Assembly: GCA_020438425.1 (NCBI GenBank)
Contig: JAGQUQ010000008.1
Span: 1-53,259 of the forward strand
Reading direction: 5' to 3'
From: Solirubrobacterales bacterium
GTDB taxonomy: Bacteria > Actinomycetota > Thermoleophilia > Solirubrobacterales > 70-9
DNA: 53,259 nt
A program made the translations under genes and the position numbers. Of the stretch, positions 8,091 through 15,397 are shown piece after piece; position 1 is the stretch's first letter, and every line of letters starts with the position of its first letter. Under the pieces are notes generated by a model. It saw only the letters and a list, made by a program, of their open reading frames with translations. It was not told the origin of the DNA and did not search any database.

Positions 8091-9374
8091 GTGACAACGA
8101 CGAGGGCGGCCCTTTGCGGGTTCGCCCTCGTCGTGGTTCTGCTTGCCGTTTTCGTCGGGATCGGGGCCGCGCCTCCGACGGCTTCGGCCGCCAACCTTGA
8201 ACCCTGCGAGACCACCAACCCGACCGGGCCGATCGTCGAACTCGAAGGGGAGTTCACGCTCGCTCCGATGCATTCGACCCGCAAGGCCTGGAAGCGCAGC
8301 GGAATCCGCCAGAAACTGATCAAGCCGGCCAATCAGCTCACCGGCCGGCCCACCTTCCCTGTGGGCAAGGTCACCTACGGTTCCCCGGCCACGGTCGACT
8401 TCAAGGGCGGACTGAAGCTCCGCCACAGGAACCGCTCGGTATCCCTGACCCGTATCACCGTCCTCTCGGCCGCCGGCAAGCCCGCCTGGGTCAGGGCCTC
8501 CGCCGGTCAGGGCAAGGTCAACTTCTTTTCTGTCAAGGGTGGCCGGCGTACCTTCGACACCGAAACAGGGGAACTCTCCCGGGTCGGTTACGCCCGGCTC
8601 ACCGCCAGCGGCGCGAAAGTCCTCAACCGCCGGCTCGGTCTTTCCCGCAAGCAGAAGCTGAAAGCCGGAACAGTCTGGGGCTACCTCAATCTGTACGCGC
8701 TCTACAAGGTCACCGAGGTTGACGATCCGACCGGCGAGACCCCTGAAGAACCACCGGTCAAGCCCCAGCCTCCGTCGGCTCTGCCGGTCACTTCCGCGGC
8801 CACGGTCAAGTGGTATGTGCGCGACAGCTTCATCAACTACGTCGCCTCGGGGGCGGGAACCCGGGTCGAGAACGGAGCCACCGCCGACCCGGCGTCAGGG
8901 CCGCTCGATCTCGTTTACTCATTCAACTTCCCCTTCGCCTCCGGCTGGACCATCCCCGAGACCCCGGAAGATCCCGAGAACACCCTGATCAGGTCGAGTG
9001 GAACCGTTGGCTTCCGCTACTGCACCAACACCATCAACTTCACCGTTTCCGATCCCGAGATCGAGCTCGAAGGCGACACCGCTTCGCGCCTGATCTTCAA
9101 GGTCAACGGGACCGACGGCACGGCCTTCCCCGACCAGCGGGCGGTGATGGTGAAGCTGATGCCGGGCCTGGCCGAGTCCCACAACGTGATTGACAACGGC
9201 AACGGGACCAGGACGGTCAGTTACGTCAAGATTCCCGGCTTCGTCCCGCCCGAGGGCACCGGGATTTTCGCCGGCTTCTATCCCGGCTACAGCCCCGAGT
9301 TTGAAGGTCAGGACCCGCGCCCGGACCGCTTCGGTTTCTTCACCCTCACCTACACCTACTCGACCGGTTCCTGA
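8091..9374 (+). CDS. Secreted HtaA-domain protein, second of haem locus
   Basis: 427 residues from a GTG start. The signal peptide ends PPTASAANLEP. Residues about 40-210 repeat the basic beta domain of the upstream protein (FKGGLKLRHRNRSVSLTRITV, ASGAKVLNRRLGLS). After a Pro-rich linker (ETPEEPPVKPQPP) a C-terminal HtaA domain begins with VKWYVRDSFINYV, which keeps the aromatic/Tyr of the haem site, and continues FRYCTNTINFTVSDPEIELEG, which lacks the His seen in the upstream protein. The gene is 35 nt after the first HtaA gene and overlaps the next start (TGATG at 9374), consistent with one operon. A haem relay role is inferred from the family. Confidence 0.8.
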   Translation: MTTTRAALCGFALVVVLLAVFVGIGAAPPTASAANLEPCETTNPTGPIVELEGEFTLAPMHSTRKAWKRSGIRQKLIKPANQLTGRPTFPVGKVTYGSPATVDFKGGLKLRHRNRSVSLTRITVLSAAGKPAWVRASAGQGKVNFFSVKGGRRTFDTETGELSRVGYARLTASGAKVLNRRLGLSRKQKLKAGTVWGYLNLYALYKVTEVDDPTGETPEEPPVKPQPPSALPVTSAATVKWYVRDSFINYVASGAGTRVENGATADPASGPLDLVYSFNFPFASGWTIPETPEDPENTLIRSSGTVGFRYCTNTINFTVSDPEIELEGDTASRLIFKVNGTDGTAFPDQRAVMVKLMPGLAESHNVIDNGNGTRTVSYVKIPGFVPPEGTGIFAGFYPGYSPEFEGQDPRPDRFGFFTLTYTYSTGS

Positions 9375-10564
9375 TGGCTCCTGCGCTCGGCAAGAGAGGG
9401 CTTTGCCTGGCGTCGGCCGCGCTGTTCGCGGTTCTGCTCCTGGCTGGATCCCCCTCGGCAGTCAAGGCCGCCTTCTTTCCGTATCAGCCCGGACTGGTCG
9501 AAGTGAACGGTTACGCCTGGACGGCGAACCCGGTCAAGGTCGAACTGGAGGAGATTGCGCCGACCGACGGCGGGGCCACGACCTACACGGTCCGGGACAT
9601 CCTCGAAAACGCGGACTCCCGCTCCGGACAGTTCAACGTTGACACCGTTCCCGGGGTCGAGATCACCCTTCCTGGCGCGGCCTTCGGCGGACCTTCCTGC
9701 ACCGGTGACCAGATGAGGGCCGAGTCCGCTTCCTGTCCGCTCTTCAGCGCAACCGACACTTACACCGAGATGTCCTTCCGGAAGAACGGTCAGACCAAAC
9801 GGGTCCGCTACAAGGATTTCAACCCGGAGATCTACATCAGCAAACCGGCTGACCTCTCGGTCACCCTGACCCCGGCCGCGAAGACGATCGAGAGTGGCGA
9901 GACAGTCACCTTCAAGGCAAAGGTCACCGGCGCAAACGGCACCGCCACTTACAACTGGGACTTCGGGGACGGCGCATCAGACCAGACGACGAAGAACACC
10001 GTCTCCCACAGGTTCACCGGCAACGACGAACAGTTCTCGGTCATTCTGAACGTGACGGTCCCCGGCCAGGACGGCGGCGACGCGGCCGCTCTGATCACGG
10101 TCGGCAAGGTGAAGAAGGAAAAGCCGAAAGAGAAGGACAAGTCGAAGGACGAGAACGACTCGACCCCCGAGGATTCGGGCACCTACGACCCCGGTTATGT
10201 ACCCGGATACGACGACTACGACGACGGGACGGGCACCGGTGGCACGACCTCCGGCAGCACTCCGTCACCCTCGAACCGGCAGCAGCCCGAGAAGCAGCAG
10301 CCAGCCCCGGTTGAGCAATCGGGGGACACGGTCACCGGCCAGTTGATCGACCCGACCCAGATCGCCACGGTGGTGCCATCCACCGAAACACCGGCGACCG
10401 GAACCGAGGAGGCTGCTCCGGGGGACGATTCGAAGGGAATCTGGGGCAGCATCCCGAACGGCGCCAAGGCGGCCTTCGGGATCGGCGCGCTGCTCGGGCT
10501 CGGCGGCCTGGCCGAAGCCGGAGCCTTCAGCGGTGCTTTCCGCCGTTTCCGCTACCGCTTCTGA
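9374..10564 (+). CDS. Surface-anchored PKD-domain protein of haem locus
   Basis: 396 residues. It has a signal peptide (LCLASAALFAVLLLAGSPSAVKAA), a domain of unknown type at about 35-155 with two Cys (GGPSCTGDQ, SASCPLFS), then a PKD/Ig-like domain at about 160-240 with the hallmark TYNWDFGDG. A Lys/Glu- and then Gly/Ser/Pro/Gln-rich linker (about 245-350) leads to a hydrophobic segment (AAFGIGALLGLGGLAEAG) and a basic tail (RRFRYRF). The layout is that of a cell-surface protein on a long stalk held in the membrane. Being translationally coupled to the HtaA gene, it may be the haem receptor's anchor. Binding function is unknown. Confidence 0.75.
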   Translation: MAPALGKRGLCLASAALFAVLLLAGSPSAVKAAFFPYQPGLVEVNGYAWTANPVKVELEEIAPTDGGATTYTVRDILENADSRSGQFNVDTVPGVEITLPGAAFGGPSCTGDQMRAESASCPLFSATDTYTEMSFRKNGQTKRVRYKDFNPEIYISKPADLSVTLTPAAKTIESGETVTFKAKVTGANGTATYNWDFGDGASDQTTKNTVSHRFTGNDEQFSVILNVTVPGQDGGDAAALITVGKVKKEKPKEKDKSKDENDSTPEDSGTYDPGYVPGYDDYDDGTGTGGTTSGSTPSPSNRQQPEKQQPAPVEQSGDTVTGQLIDPTQIATVVPSTETPATGTEEAAPGDDSKGIWGSIPNGAKAAFGIGALLGLGGLAEAGAFSGAFRRFRYRF

Positions 10565-10578
10565 CGGCCGGTCCCGCC

Positions 10579-11328
10579 TTAACCCCGGCTGAGAATCTGT
10601 GATCCGCCGGTGATCTTGTCCTCGCCGTCGGGCAGCCGGATCCAGGCCTTGTTGGTCCCGTCATAGTCCGGCGCCCAGAGAACCAGCGTTGCCGAACCAA
10701 AGTTGTTCACTTCGCAGGGCTCGTCACCTTCCTCGTCGAGACCGCGCCAGACCCGGATGAACGGGTTGTTCTCCCACTCGTCACCAACCGTCGAGGGTTC
10801 GCAGTGGCCCGGGTGGATCCTGGTCTCCGGTGGCAGGGTCATCAGCCGGTCCATGATCGAGCTCTTCAGTTCCGGAAAGCCGGTGTCACCAGGGGCCACC
10901 GTGCCACCGACCGTGCCCTTGAAGATCACGTCGGCAGTGATCACGTCGGTGCCGTTGATCAGCAGCGCCATGTGACCGTCGGAATGGCCGGGAGTCGCGA
11001 TCCACTTGATGGTGAGATCGCCGGAAACGGTTTCGTCGCCGTCCCCGACGATCTCGTCCACCTTGAAATCGACCAGGTCGGCCGTCTTCTGGCTGGCCAC
11101 GATCGGGATCCCGTAGCGGTCCGCCACCTCGCGCAGATCGACGACGTGGTCCCAGTGTTCGTGGGTGAGCAGGATGTGGGTCAGCGTGATCCCTTCCCGG
11201 TCAACTCTCTCCAGCAGCGGCTCGATCACCCCGTTGCCGTCGACGAGCACGCCGGTCCCGCCTTCACGGTCGCAGACGAGGTACGAGTTGGAGAGCCATT
11301 CGGACTGTTCGACTCGCTGGATGATCAT
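10579..11328 (-). CDS. MBL-fold metallohydrolase (glyoxalase II-like)
   Basis: 249 residues. The metal site motif THEHWDH is at about residues 55-61, with further ligands in TPGHSDGHM, an Asp (VITADVIFKG) and PGHC near residue 174, giving a binuclear metallo-beta-lactamase fold close to glyoxalase II/thioester hydrolases. It lies 40 nt downstream of the class III alcohol dehydrogenase on the same strand. In other bacteria this pairing removes the S-formyl-thiol product of formaldehyde oxidation, so a thiol-ester hydrolase role is likely. The thiol (mycothiol, glutathione or other) cannot be read from the sequence. The C-terminal 70 residues are an extra domain of unknown role. Confidence 0.85.
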   Translation of the reverse strand: MIIQRVEQSEWLSNSYLVCDREGGTGVLVDGNGVIEPLLERVDREGITLTHILLTHEHWDHVVDLREVADRYGIPIVASQKTADLVDFKVDEIVGDGDETVSGDLTIKWIATPGHSDGHMALLINGTDVITADVIFKGTVGGTVAPGDTGFPELKSSIMDRLMTLPPETRIHPGHCEPSTVGDEWENNPFIRVWRGLDEEGDEPCEVNNFGSATLVLWAPDYDGTNKAWIRLPDGEDKITGGSQILSRG

Positions 11329-11368
11329 GGCCGGTCCTTTCCGGGTGAGGGGGAGGGGTGGGTGAGGG

Positions 11369-12475
11369 TCAATTGAACTCGATCACGCTGCGGATGCCGT
11401 CCTGGGCTTCCATCAGGTCGAAGCCCTTGTTGACTTCGTCGAGGCTGATCCGGTGGGAAAGGAAGGGCTCGACGTCGATCTCGCCGGCCAGATAGCGGTC
11501 GACCAGTTCGGGCACCTGGTCGCGGCCCTTGACCCCGCCGAAGGAGGAGCCCGCCACGCGGCGGCCGGTGATCAGGAGCCGCGGCACGATGTCCAGGGTC
11601 TCGCCCTTGCCGGCCACCCCGGCGACGGTGCAGAGTCCCCAGGCCATCCGGGTCGCCTCGACCGCCTGCTGCATCACATTGACGAGGCCGGTCGCCTCGA
11701 ATGTGTAGTCGGCGCCAAAGCCACCGGTCTCGTCGAGGATCCACTGGACCGTGTTCTCGTCGGCAACCTTCAGGTCGGTCGCGCCCTGACCCCTGGCCAG
11801 TTCGAGCCGGTCCTCCGAAAGGTCGACGCAGATGATCCGTTCGGCACCCTGGAGGCGGCAGCCGGCGACCGCACCGAGGCCGACCATGCCGGCTCCGAAG
11901 ACGACGCAGGTCGTGCCTTCGTCCACCTTTGCCGTGTACATCGCAGCGCCGAGACCGGTTGAGAGCCCGCAGGCAAAGAGGCAGGCATGGTCGAGCGGCG
12001 CTTCCGGGTTGATCTTCGCCAGGGCGATCTCCGGCATCACCGTGTACTCGGCAAAGGTCGAGGTGCCCATGAAGTGGCGGATGTCCTCTCCGTTCCGGGA
12101 AAGGCGGGTGGTGCCGTCGGGCAGGTGGCCGAGGCCCTGTTCGGCCCGGATCGCCATGCAGAGGTTGGTCCGCGGGTCGAGGCAGTGAACGCATTCGCGG
12201 CATTGGGGGGAGAACATGGTCACGACCTTGTCGCCGGGAGCGACCGAAGTGACGCCCTCGCCAACCTTTTCGACGATGCCGCCGCCTTCGTGGCCGAGCA
12301 CGCAGGGCGCGTACCCCGAAGGGTCGGCACCGGATGCGGTGTACATGTCCGTGTGGCAGACCCCGCAGGCCTCCAGCCGGACCAGTACCTCTCCCGCTTT
12401 CGGCTCGGCCAGGTCGACCTCCTGAACCACGAGCGGTTGACCAAATTCCTCGAGTACAGCAGCCCTCATCCTCAT
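11369..12475 (-). CDS. Class III zinc alcohol dehydrogenase (thiol-dependent formaldehyde dehydrogenase-like)
   Basis: 368 residues of the medium-chain dehydrogenase family. The catalytic zinc ligands are Cys in EACGVCHTD, the GHEGGG histidine and Cys in FACGLSTG; the structural zinc site is the Cys cluster CRECVHCLDPRTNLC. The NAD site is VFGAGMVGLGAV, with an Asp in ICVDLSED favouring NAD over NADP. The stretch RTNLCMAIRAEQGLGHLPDG and the tail SSFGGVKGRDQVPELV resemble FrmA/class III enzymes (S-hydroxymethylglutathione or mycothiol dehydrogenases) more than plain alcohol dehydrogenases. The operon with an MBL hydrolase supports formaldehyde detoxification. Cofactor thiol is not determinable here. 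Confidence 0.88.
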   Translation of the reverse strand: MRMRAAVLEEFGQPLVVQEVDLAEPKAGEVLVRLEACGVCHTDMYTASGADPSGYAPCVLGHEGGGIVEKVGEGVTSVAPGDKVVTMFSPQCRECVHCLDPRTNLCMAIRAEQGLGHLPDGTTRLSRNGEDIRHFMGTSTFAEYTVMPEIALAKINPEAPLDHACLFACGLSTGLGAAMYTAKVDEGTTCVVFGAGMVGLGAVAGCRLQGAERIICVDLSEDRLELARGQGATDLKVADENTVQWILDETGGFGADYTFEATGLVNVMQQAVEATRMAWGLCTVAGVAGKGETLDIVPRLLITGRRVAGSSFGGVKGRDQVPELVDRYLAGEIDVEPFLSHRISLDEVNKGFDLMEAQDGIRSVIEFN

Positions 12476-12560
12476 GACCCGATCCTAGAGGCCCAAGGAC
12501 CCGCGAGAAGCGGAAAGTCGTCGAATACGGACAATTTTCTGCTTCTCGTCTTACTAGGGT

Positions 12561-13670
12561 ATGGGCGTGCCTGCCTCCCGTTTCGTCTCCCTGTTCGCGG
12601 TTTCCGGCCTGATCGCGCTCGCCGGCTGCGGCTCTTCCGATGAAGGCGGGTCGGGGTCCGGTACGGACCAGGCAGGACCGTCCGGGGCGACCGAGACCGT
12701 GAAGGTCTTCTCGACCGAAGGGGAGCAGTTCAACCCGGTGGAGCGCGAGGTTCCGGCCGCAGAGGCGCCGGAAGCCGCGGCCGAAGCGCTGCTCGAAGTT
12801 CCGGCCGATCGCACCTACATCCCGCGGGGAACCGAAGTCGAGGGTGTGAAGGTGAACGGTGACGGCGAAGCGGTGATCGATTTCAGCGAGCGGTTCCTGG
12901 GCGGGATCCCGGCCGCTCCGGAGAAGCGGACCAGGCGGGAGCAGGAAGCGGTGGAGGGGAGGGTGGCCCAGGTCACCTACACGCTCACCTCGCTCAAGCG
13001 GGTGGATGAAGTGAAGGTGAAGTCGGGCGGATTGACCGTCAGCGCGCCGAAGCAGCGGGAGGATTTCGCCGAGCCGGAAAAGAAGCCCGCGCCGCCCGGC
13101 GAGGGTGGACGGTACGGGGTCCGTTCGACCGGGGCGATCTGGCTCCAGCAGAAGCTCGCCGATCTCGGCTACCTGCCCCAGAGCGGGGTGGACGGCGTGG
13201 TCGGCTACCAGACCGAGCAGGCGGTGATGGCCTTCCAGTCCTGGGAAGGTCTCGCCCGGGACGGGGTTGCCGGCCCGGCGACCAGGGCGGAGCTCAGGAC
13301 GGCGAAGCGGCCGCGACCCAGCGCCAAACGACCGAGGCGCCTGATGGAGGTCCGGATCGGCCGCGGGGTACTGATGCTGGTCCGCAACGGGCGTGCGGTC
13401 CGGACCATCCACATCTCGGCCGGTTCGCCGGGCAACGACACTCCGACCGGTCGCTACGAGGTGTTCCGCAAGGAACTGATGTCCTGGTCGGTTCCGTTCT
13501 CCACCTGGCTGCCCTACGCCTCGTACTTCAACAACGGGATCGCCTTCCACGAGTACCCGGATGTCCCGCCTTACCCGGCCTCTCACGGCTGCGTCCGGGT
13601 TCCCGCACCGGAAGCCCCGCTGGTCTACAAATTCGCCCGATTGGGAACGGTGGTAGTAGTCCGCTCCTGA
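12561..13670 (+). CDS. Lipoprotein L,D-transpeptidase with GerMN and peptidoglycan-binding domains
   Basis: 369 residues. The lipobox ALAGC at about residue 22 predicts membrane anchoring. Residues about 45-160 match a GerMN-type domain (AEALLEVPADRTYIPRGTEV, VNGDGEAVIDFSERF). Residues about 180-245 are a PG_binding_1 domain (IWLQQKLADLGYLPQSGVDGVVGYQT). Residues about 260-369 are a YkuD catalytic domain with the active-site HxxSHGC-type motif PASHGCVRV, the Cys being the nucleophile that makes 3-3 peptidoglycan crosslinks. An upstream His is in GIAFHEYPDV. All three domains occur in cell-wall proteins, but this order in one lipoprotein is uncommon. It is divergent from the alcohol dehydrogenase. 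Confidence 0.92.
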   Translation: MGVPASRFVSLFAVSGLIALAGCGSSDEGGSGSGTDQAGPSGATETVKVFSTEGEQFNPVEREVPAAEAPEAAAEALLEVPADRTYIPRGTEVEGVKVNGDGEAVIDFSERFLGGIPAAPEKRTRREQEAVEGRVAQVTYTLTSLKRVDEVKVKSGGLTVSAPKQREDFAEPEKKPAPPGEGGRYGVRSTGAIWLQQKLADLGYLPQSGVDGVVGYQTEQAVMAFQSWEGLARDGVAGPATRAELRTAKRPRPSAKRPRRLMEVRIGRGVLMLVRNGRAVRTIHISAGSPGNDTPTGRYEVFRKELMSWSVPFSTWLPYASYFNNGIAFHEYPDVPPYPASHGCVRVPAPEAPLVYKFARLGTVVVVRS

Positions 13671-13842
13671 CCAATGTTCTGATGGCGTTTGTCCACCGAT
13701 TCGGTGGACAGTTGATGCCAGAATCGGATCTATCGGCTCAGTCTCAGAACTGTTGCAGATGTGAACCACTTTTGAGGGAACTACCGGCATGCTCGAGGGA
13801 TGATTTCCCGCGGCTTGTTGAATCAGACAGGGACCATTTGAA

Positions 13843-14820
13843 ATGGGTCGACCGACTTCATCGGAAGTCTTCCGCCTGGCTGGCAGCCAATACGGAATGC
13901 TCACGAGGACCCAGCTTCTTGATCTGGGCATGTCGAGAAGGATGATCGATGCCAGGATCAGGAACCGTCGGTTGCTGCCGGTTGGCTACCGCCTCGGGGT
14001 CTACGCGGTGGGACGCCCGATCGACGGGCGTCGAGCGATGTGCATGGCAGCAACGCTGGCTGCCGGCGGCGACTCGGTGGTGGCGGGCAGTGCCGCCGCT
14101 GACCTCTGGGGTTTTCGGGATCACAAGGGTGCGATTGAGGTGGTTCGACCGGCAGGCGGGAAGAGGAGAGATTTCTGGCTCGACGGGTTGGGGGTTGCCA
14201 GCAGACAGAGAGTGGTGGTCCGCGGAAGCAGGTATCTGCCGAGTGCGGACCGAACGCGCAGACACGGAATCCCGGTCCTCAATGTTGCTCGGCTGTTTCT
14301 GGACTTATCGGCGATCCTCCCCGAGAAGGCCTTGTGGGATGCCTTCAAGGAGGCAGACATGCAGGGAGTGCTGAACGAGTCGGACTTGCTCCGGTGTGGT
14401 CAACTCGGAAAAGGCTGGAAGGGAGCGGGGAAGAACCGGGAACTTGTCAGGCGACGGCATCCCGAGATGAAGGATGCCCGTGCTTACATCGAGGGCTTGA
14501 TGCTGGAGATTGACCGGGACTTTGACCTCGGGGGGCCCGTGGTCAATCAGCCAAAGGGTCGCTACTACCCGGATTTCGTCTACGAAGACTGTGGTCTCCT
14601 TGTCGAAGTCGACGGGGCTGAATCCCACAGCGGAAGGCTCGCTTTCTACGACGACTCCTACCGCGAGAACGAACTGCGCCAGCAAGTCCGGCAGGTGATC
14701 CGATTCTCGACCGAAGAGATCATTCAGGACCGCGAGCGGGTAGCGAGGATCGTCAGGTTGGAGAAGGAAAAATGCTTCAAGCTCATGGCCCTCGAGGCGG
14801 AACCCGGCAGGGAATCGTGA
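13843..14820 (+). CDS. AbiEi-type HTH plus DUF559 endonuclease-like protein
   Basis: 325 residues. The N-terminal 60 residues form the winged-helix domain of AbiEi-family type IV antitoxins (GMLTRTQLLDLGMSRRMIDARI, then LLPVGYRLGVYAVG). The C-terminal 110 residues carry a DUF559/Vsr-like PD-(D/E)xK pattern (YYPDFVYEDCGLLVEVDGAESH; acidic residues D, E and D). Such proteins are widespread in actinobacteria; some are annotated as antitoxins, but no AbiEii nucleotidyltransferase toxin is next to it. The role is therefore open: orphan regulator or nuclease. Codon use looks slightly less GC-biased than the neighbours, which would fit mobile origin. Confidence 0.75.
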   Translation: MGRPTSSEVFRLAGSQYGMLTRTQLLDLGMSRRMIDARIRNRRLLPVGYRLGVYAVGRPIDGRRAMCMAATLAAGGDSVVAGSAAADLWGFRDHKGAIEVVRPAGGKRRDFWLDGLGVASRQRVVVRGSRYLPSADRTRRHGIPVLNVARLFLDLSAILPEKALWDAFKEADMQGVLNESDLLRCGQLGKGWKGAGKNRELVRRRHPEMKDARAYIEGLMLEIDRDFDLGGPVVNQPKGRYYPDFVYEDCGLLVEVDGAESHSGRLAFYDDSYRENELRQQVRQVIRFSTEEIIQDRERVARIVRLEKEKCFKLMALEAEPGRES

Positions 14821-15023
14821 GATACGCCGTCAACCCCCAAGGCCGGAGTCGAACCTCCATCGCCAGGAGCCGAATCCCGATTGCCGCGCTCGACTCGTAG
14901 AGGTTTCTGGTGGCGATATTCCCCCGGATCGGTGGAACAGCGCCAGCAGAAAGCGATTGATCGAAGCCGCATTCTGGCGGCTACCATGTCGGGGCAACCG
15001 TGACCAAGTCGGAAAGGCAATAA

Positions 15024-15329
15024 GTGGAAGCCAGCGAACCGAAGCACGACCTTCGCCAGCAGGCGATCAACCGCCTCGAGGCGAAGCGGGACTTCCTCTC
15101 GCACCTGGCCATCTACTTCGGCGTCAGCGTGCTCATGGTCGCGATCTGGGCCTGGACCGGAACCGACAACTTCTTCTGGCCGGCGATACCGATCCTCGCC
15201 TGGGGCATCTTCGGGATCATCCCGAACTGGTGGACCGCCTACAAGCAGTCCGGCATTCCCGAGGACAAGATCCAGGCCGAGATGGAGAAGATCCAGCGCG
15301 ACGGCGGCCCCGGCGGCCCCACTAATTAA
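15024..15329 (+). CDS. Small 2TM-domain membrane protein
   Basis: 101 residues from a GTG start with GGAAAGG about 8 nt upstream. The N-terminal amphipathic helix (LRQQAINRLEAKRDFLSHLAIY) is followed by two transmembrane segments (YFGVSVLMVAIWAWTG and FFWPAIPILAWGIFGIIPNWW) and a charged tail. This is the 2TM domain arrangement, often found alone or on histidine kinases. Function unknown. It converges on glnN across a strong shared hairpin. Confidence 0.8.
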   Translation: MEASEPKHDLRQQAINRLEAKRDFLSHLAIYFGVSVLMVAIWAWTGTDNFFWPAIPILAWGIFGIIPNWWTAYKQSGIPEDKIQAEMEKIQRDGGPGGPTN

Positions 15330-15334
15330 ACGGG

Positions 15335-15360
15335 AAGGGCCCCGGAATTCCGGGGCCCTT
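15335..15360. terminator. Bidirectional intrinsic terminator
   Basis: A perfect 26-nt palindrome (13-bp arms; centre GGAATTCC) lies between the 2TM gene and convergent glnN. The arms begin AAGGGCC and end GGCCCTT, so each strand reads a GC stem with a short T run. It could end both transcripts. Confidence 0.8.
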
Positions 15361-15397
15361 CTGGTCGCTTCCTCGTTCCCCCGAGGCGCGTTGGCCG

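Noticed and set aside
11325-13931. Minus-strand open frame of 868 codons
   Set aside because: It is the antisense/other-frame shadow of the alcohol dehydrogenase and L,D-transpeptidase genes; its composition is Arg/Pro/Gly-rich with no domain.
14840-14880. Possible tRNA on the minus strand (GGAGGTTCGACTCC)
   Set aside because: Only a T-arm-like stem is present; no matching acceptor or anticodon arm could be found around it.
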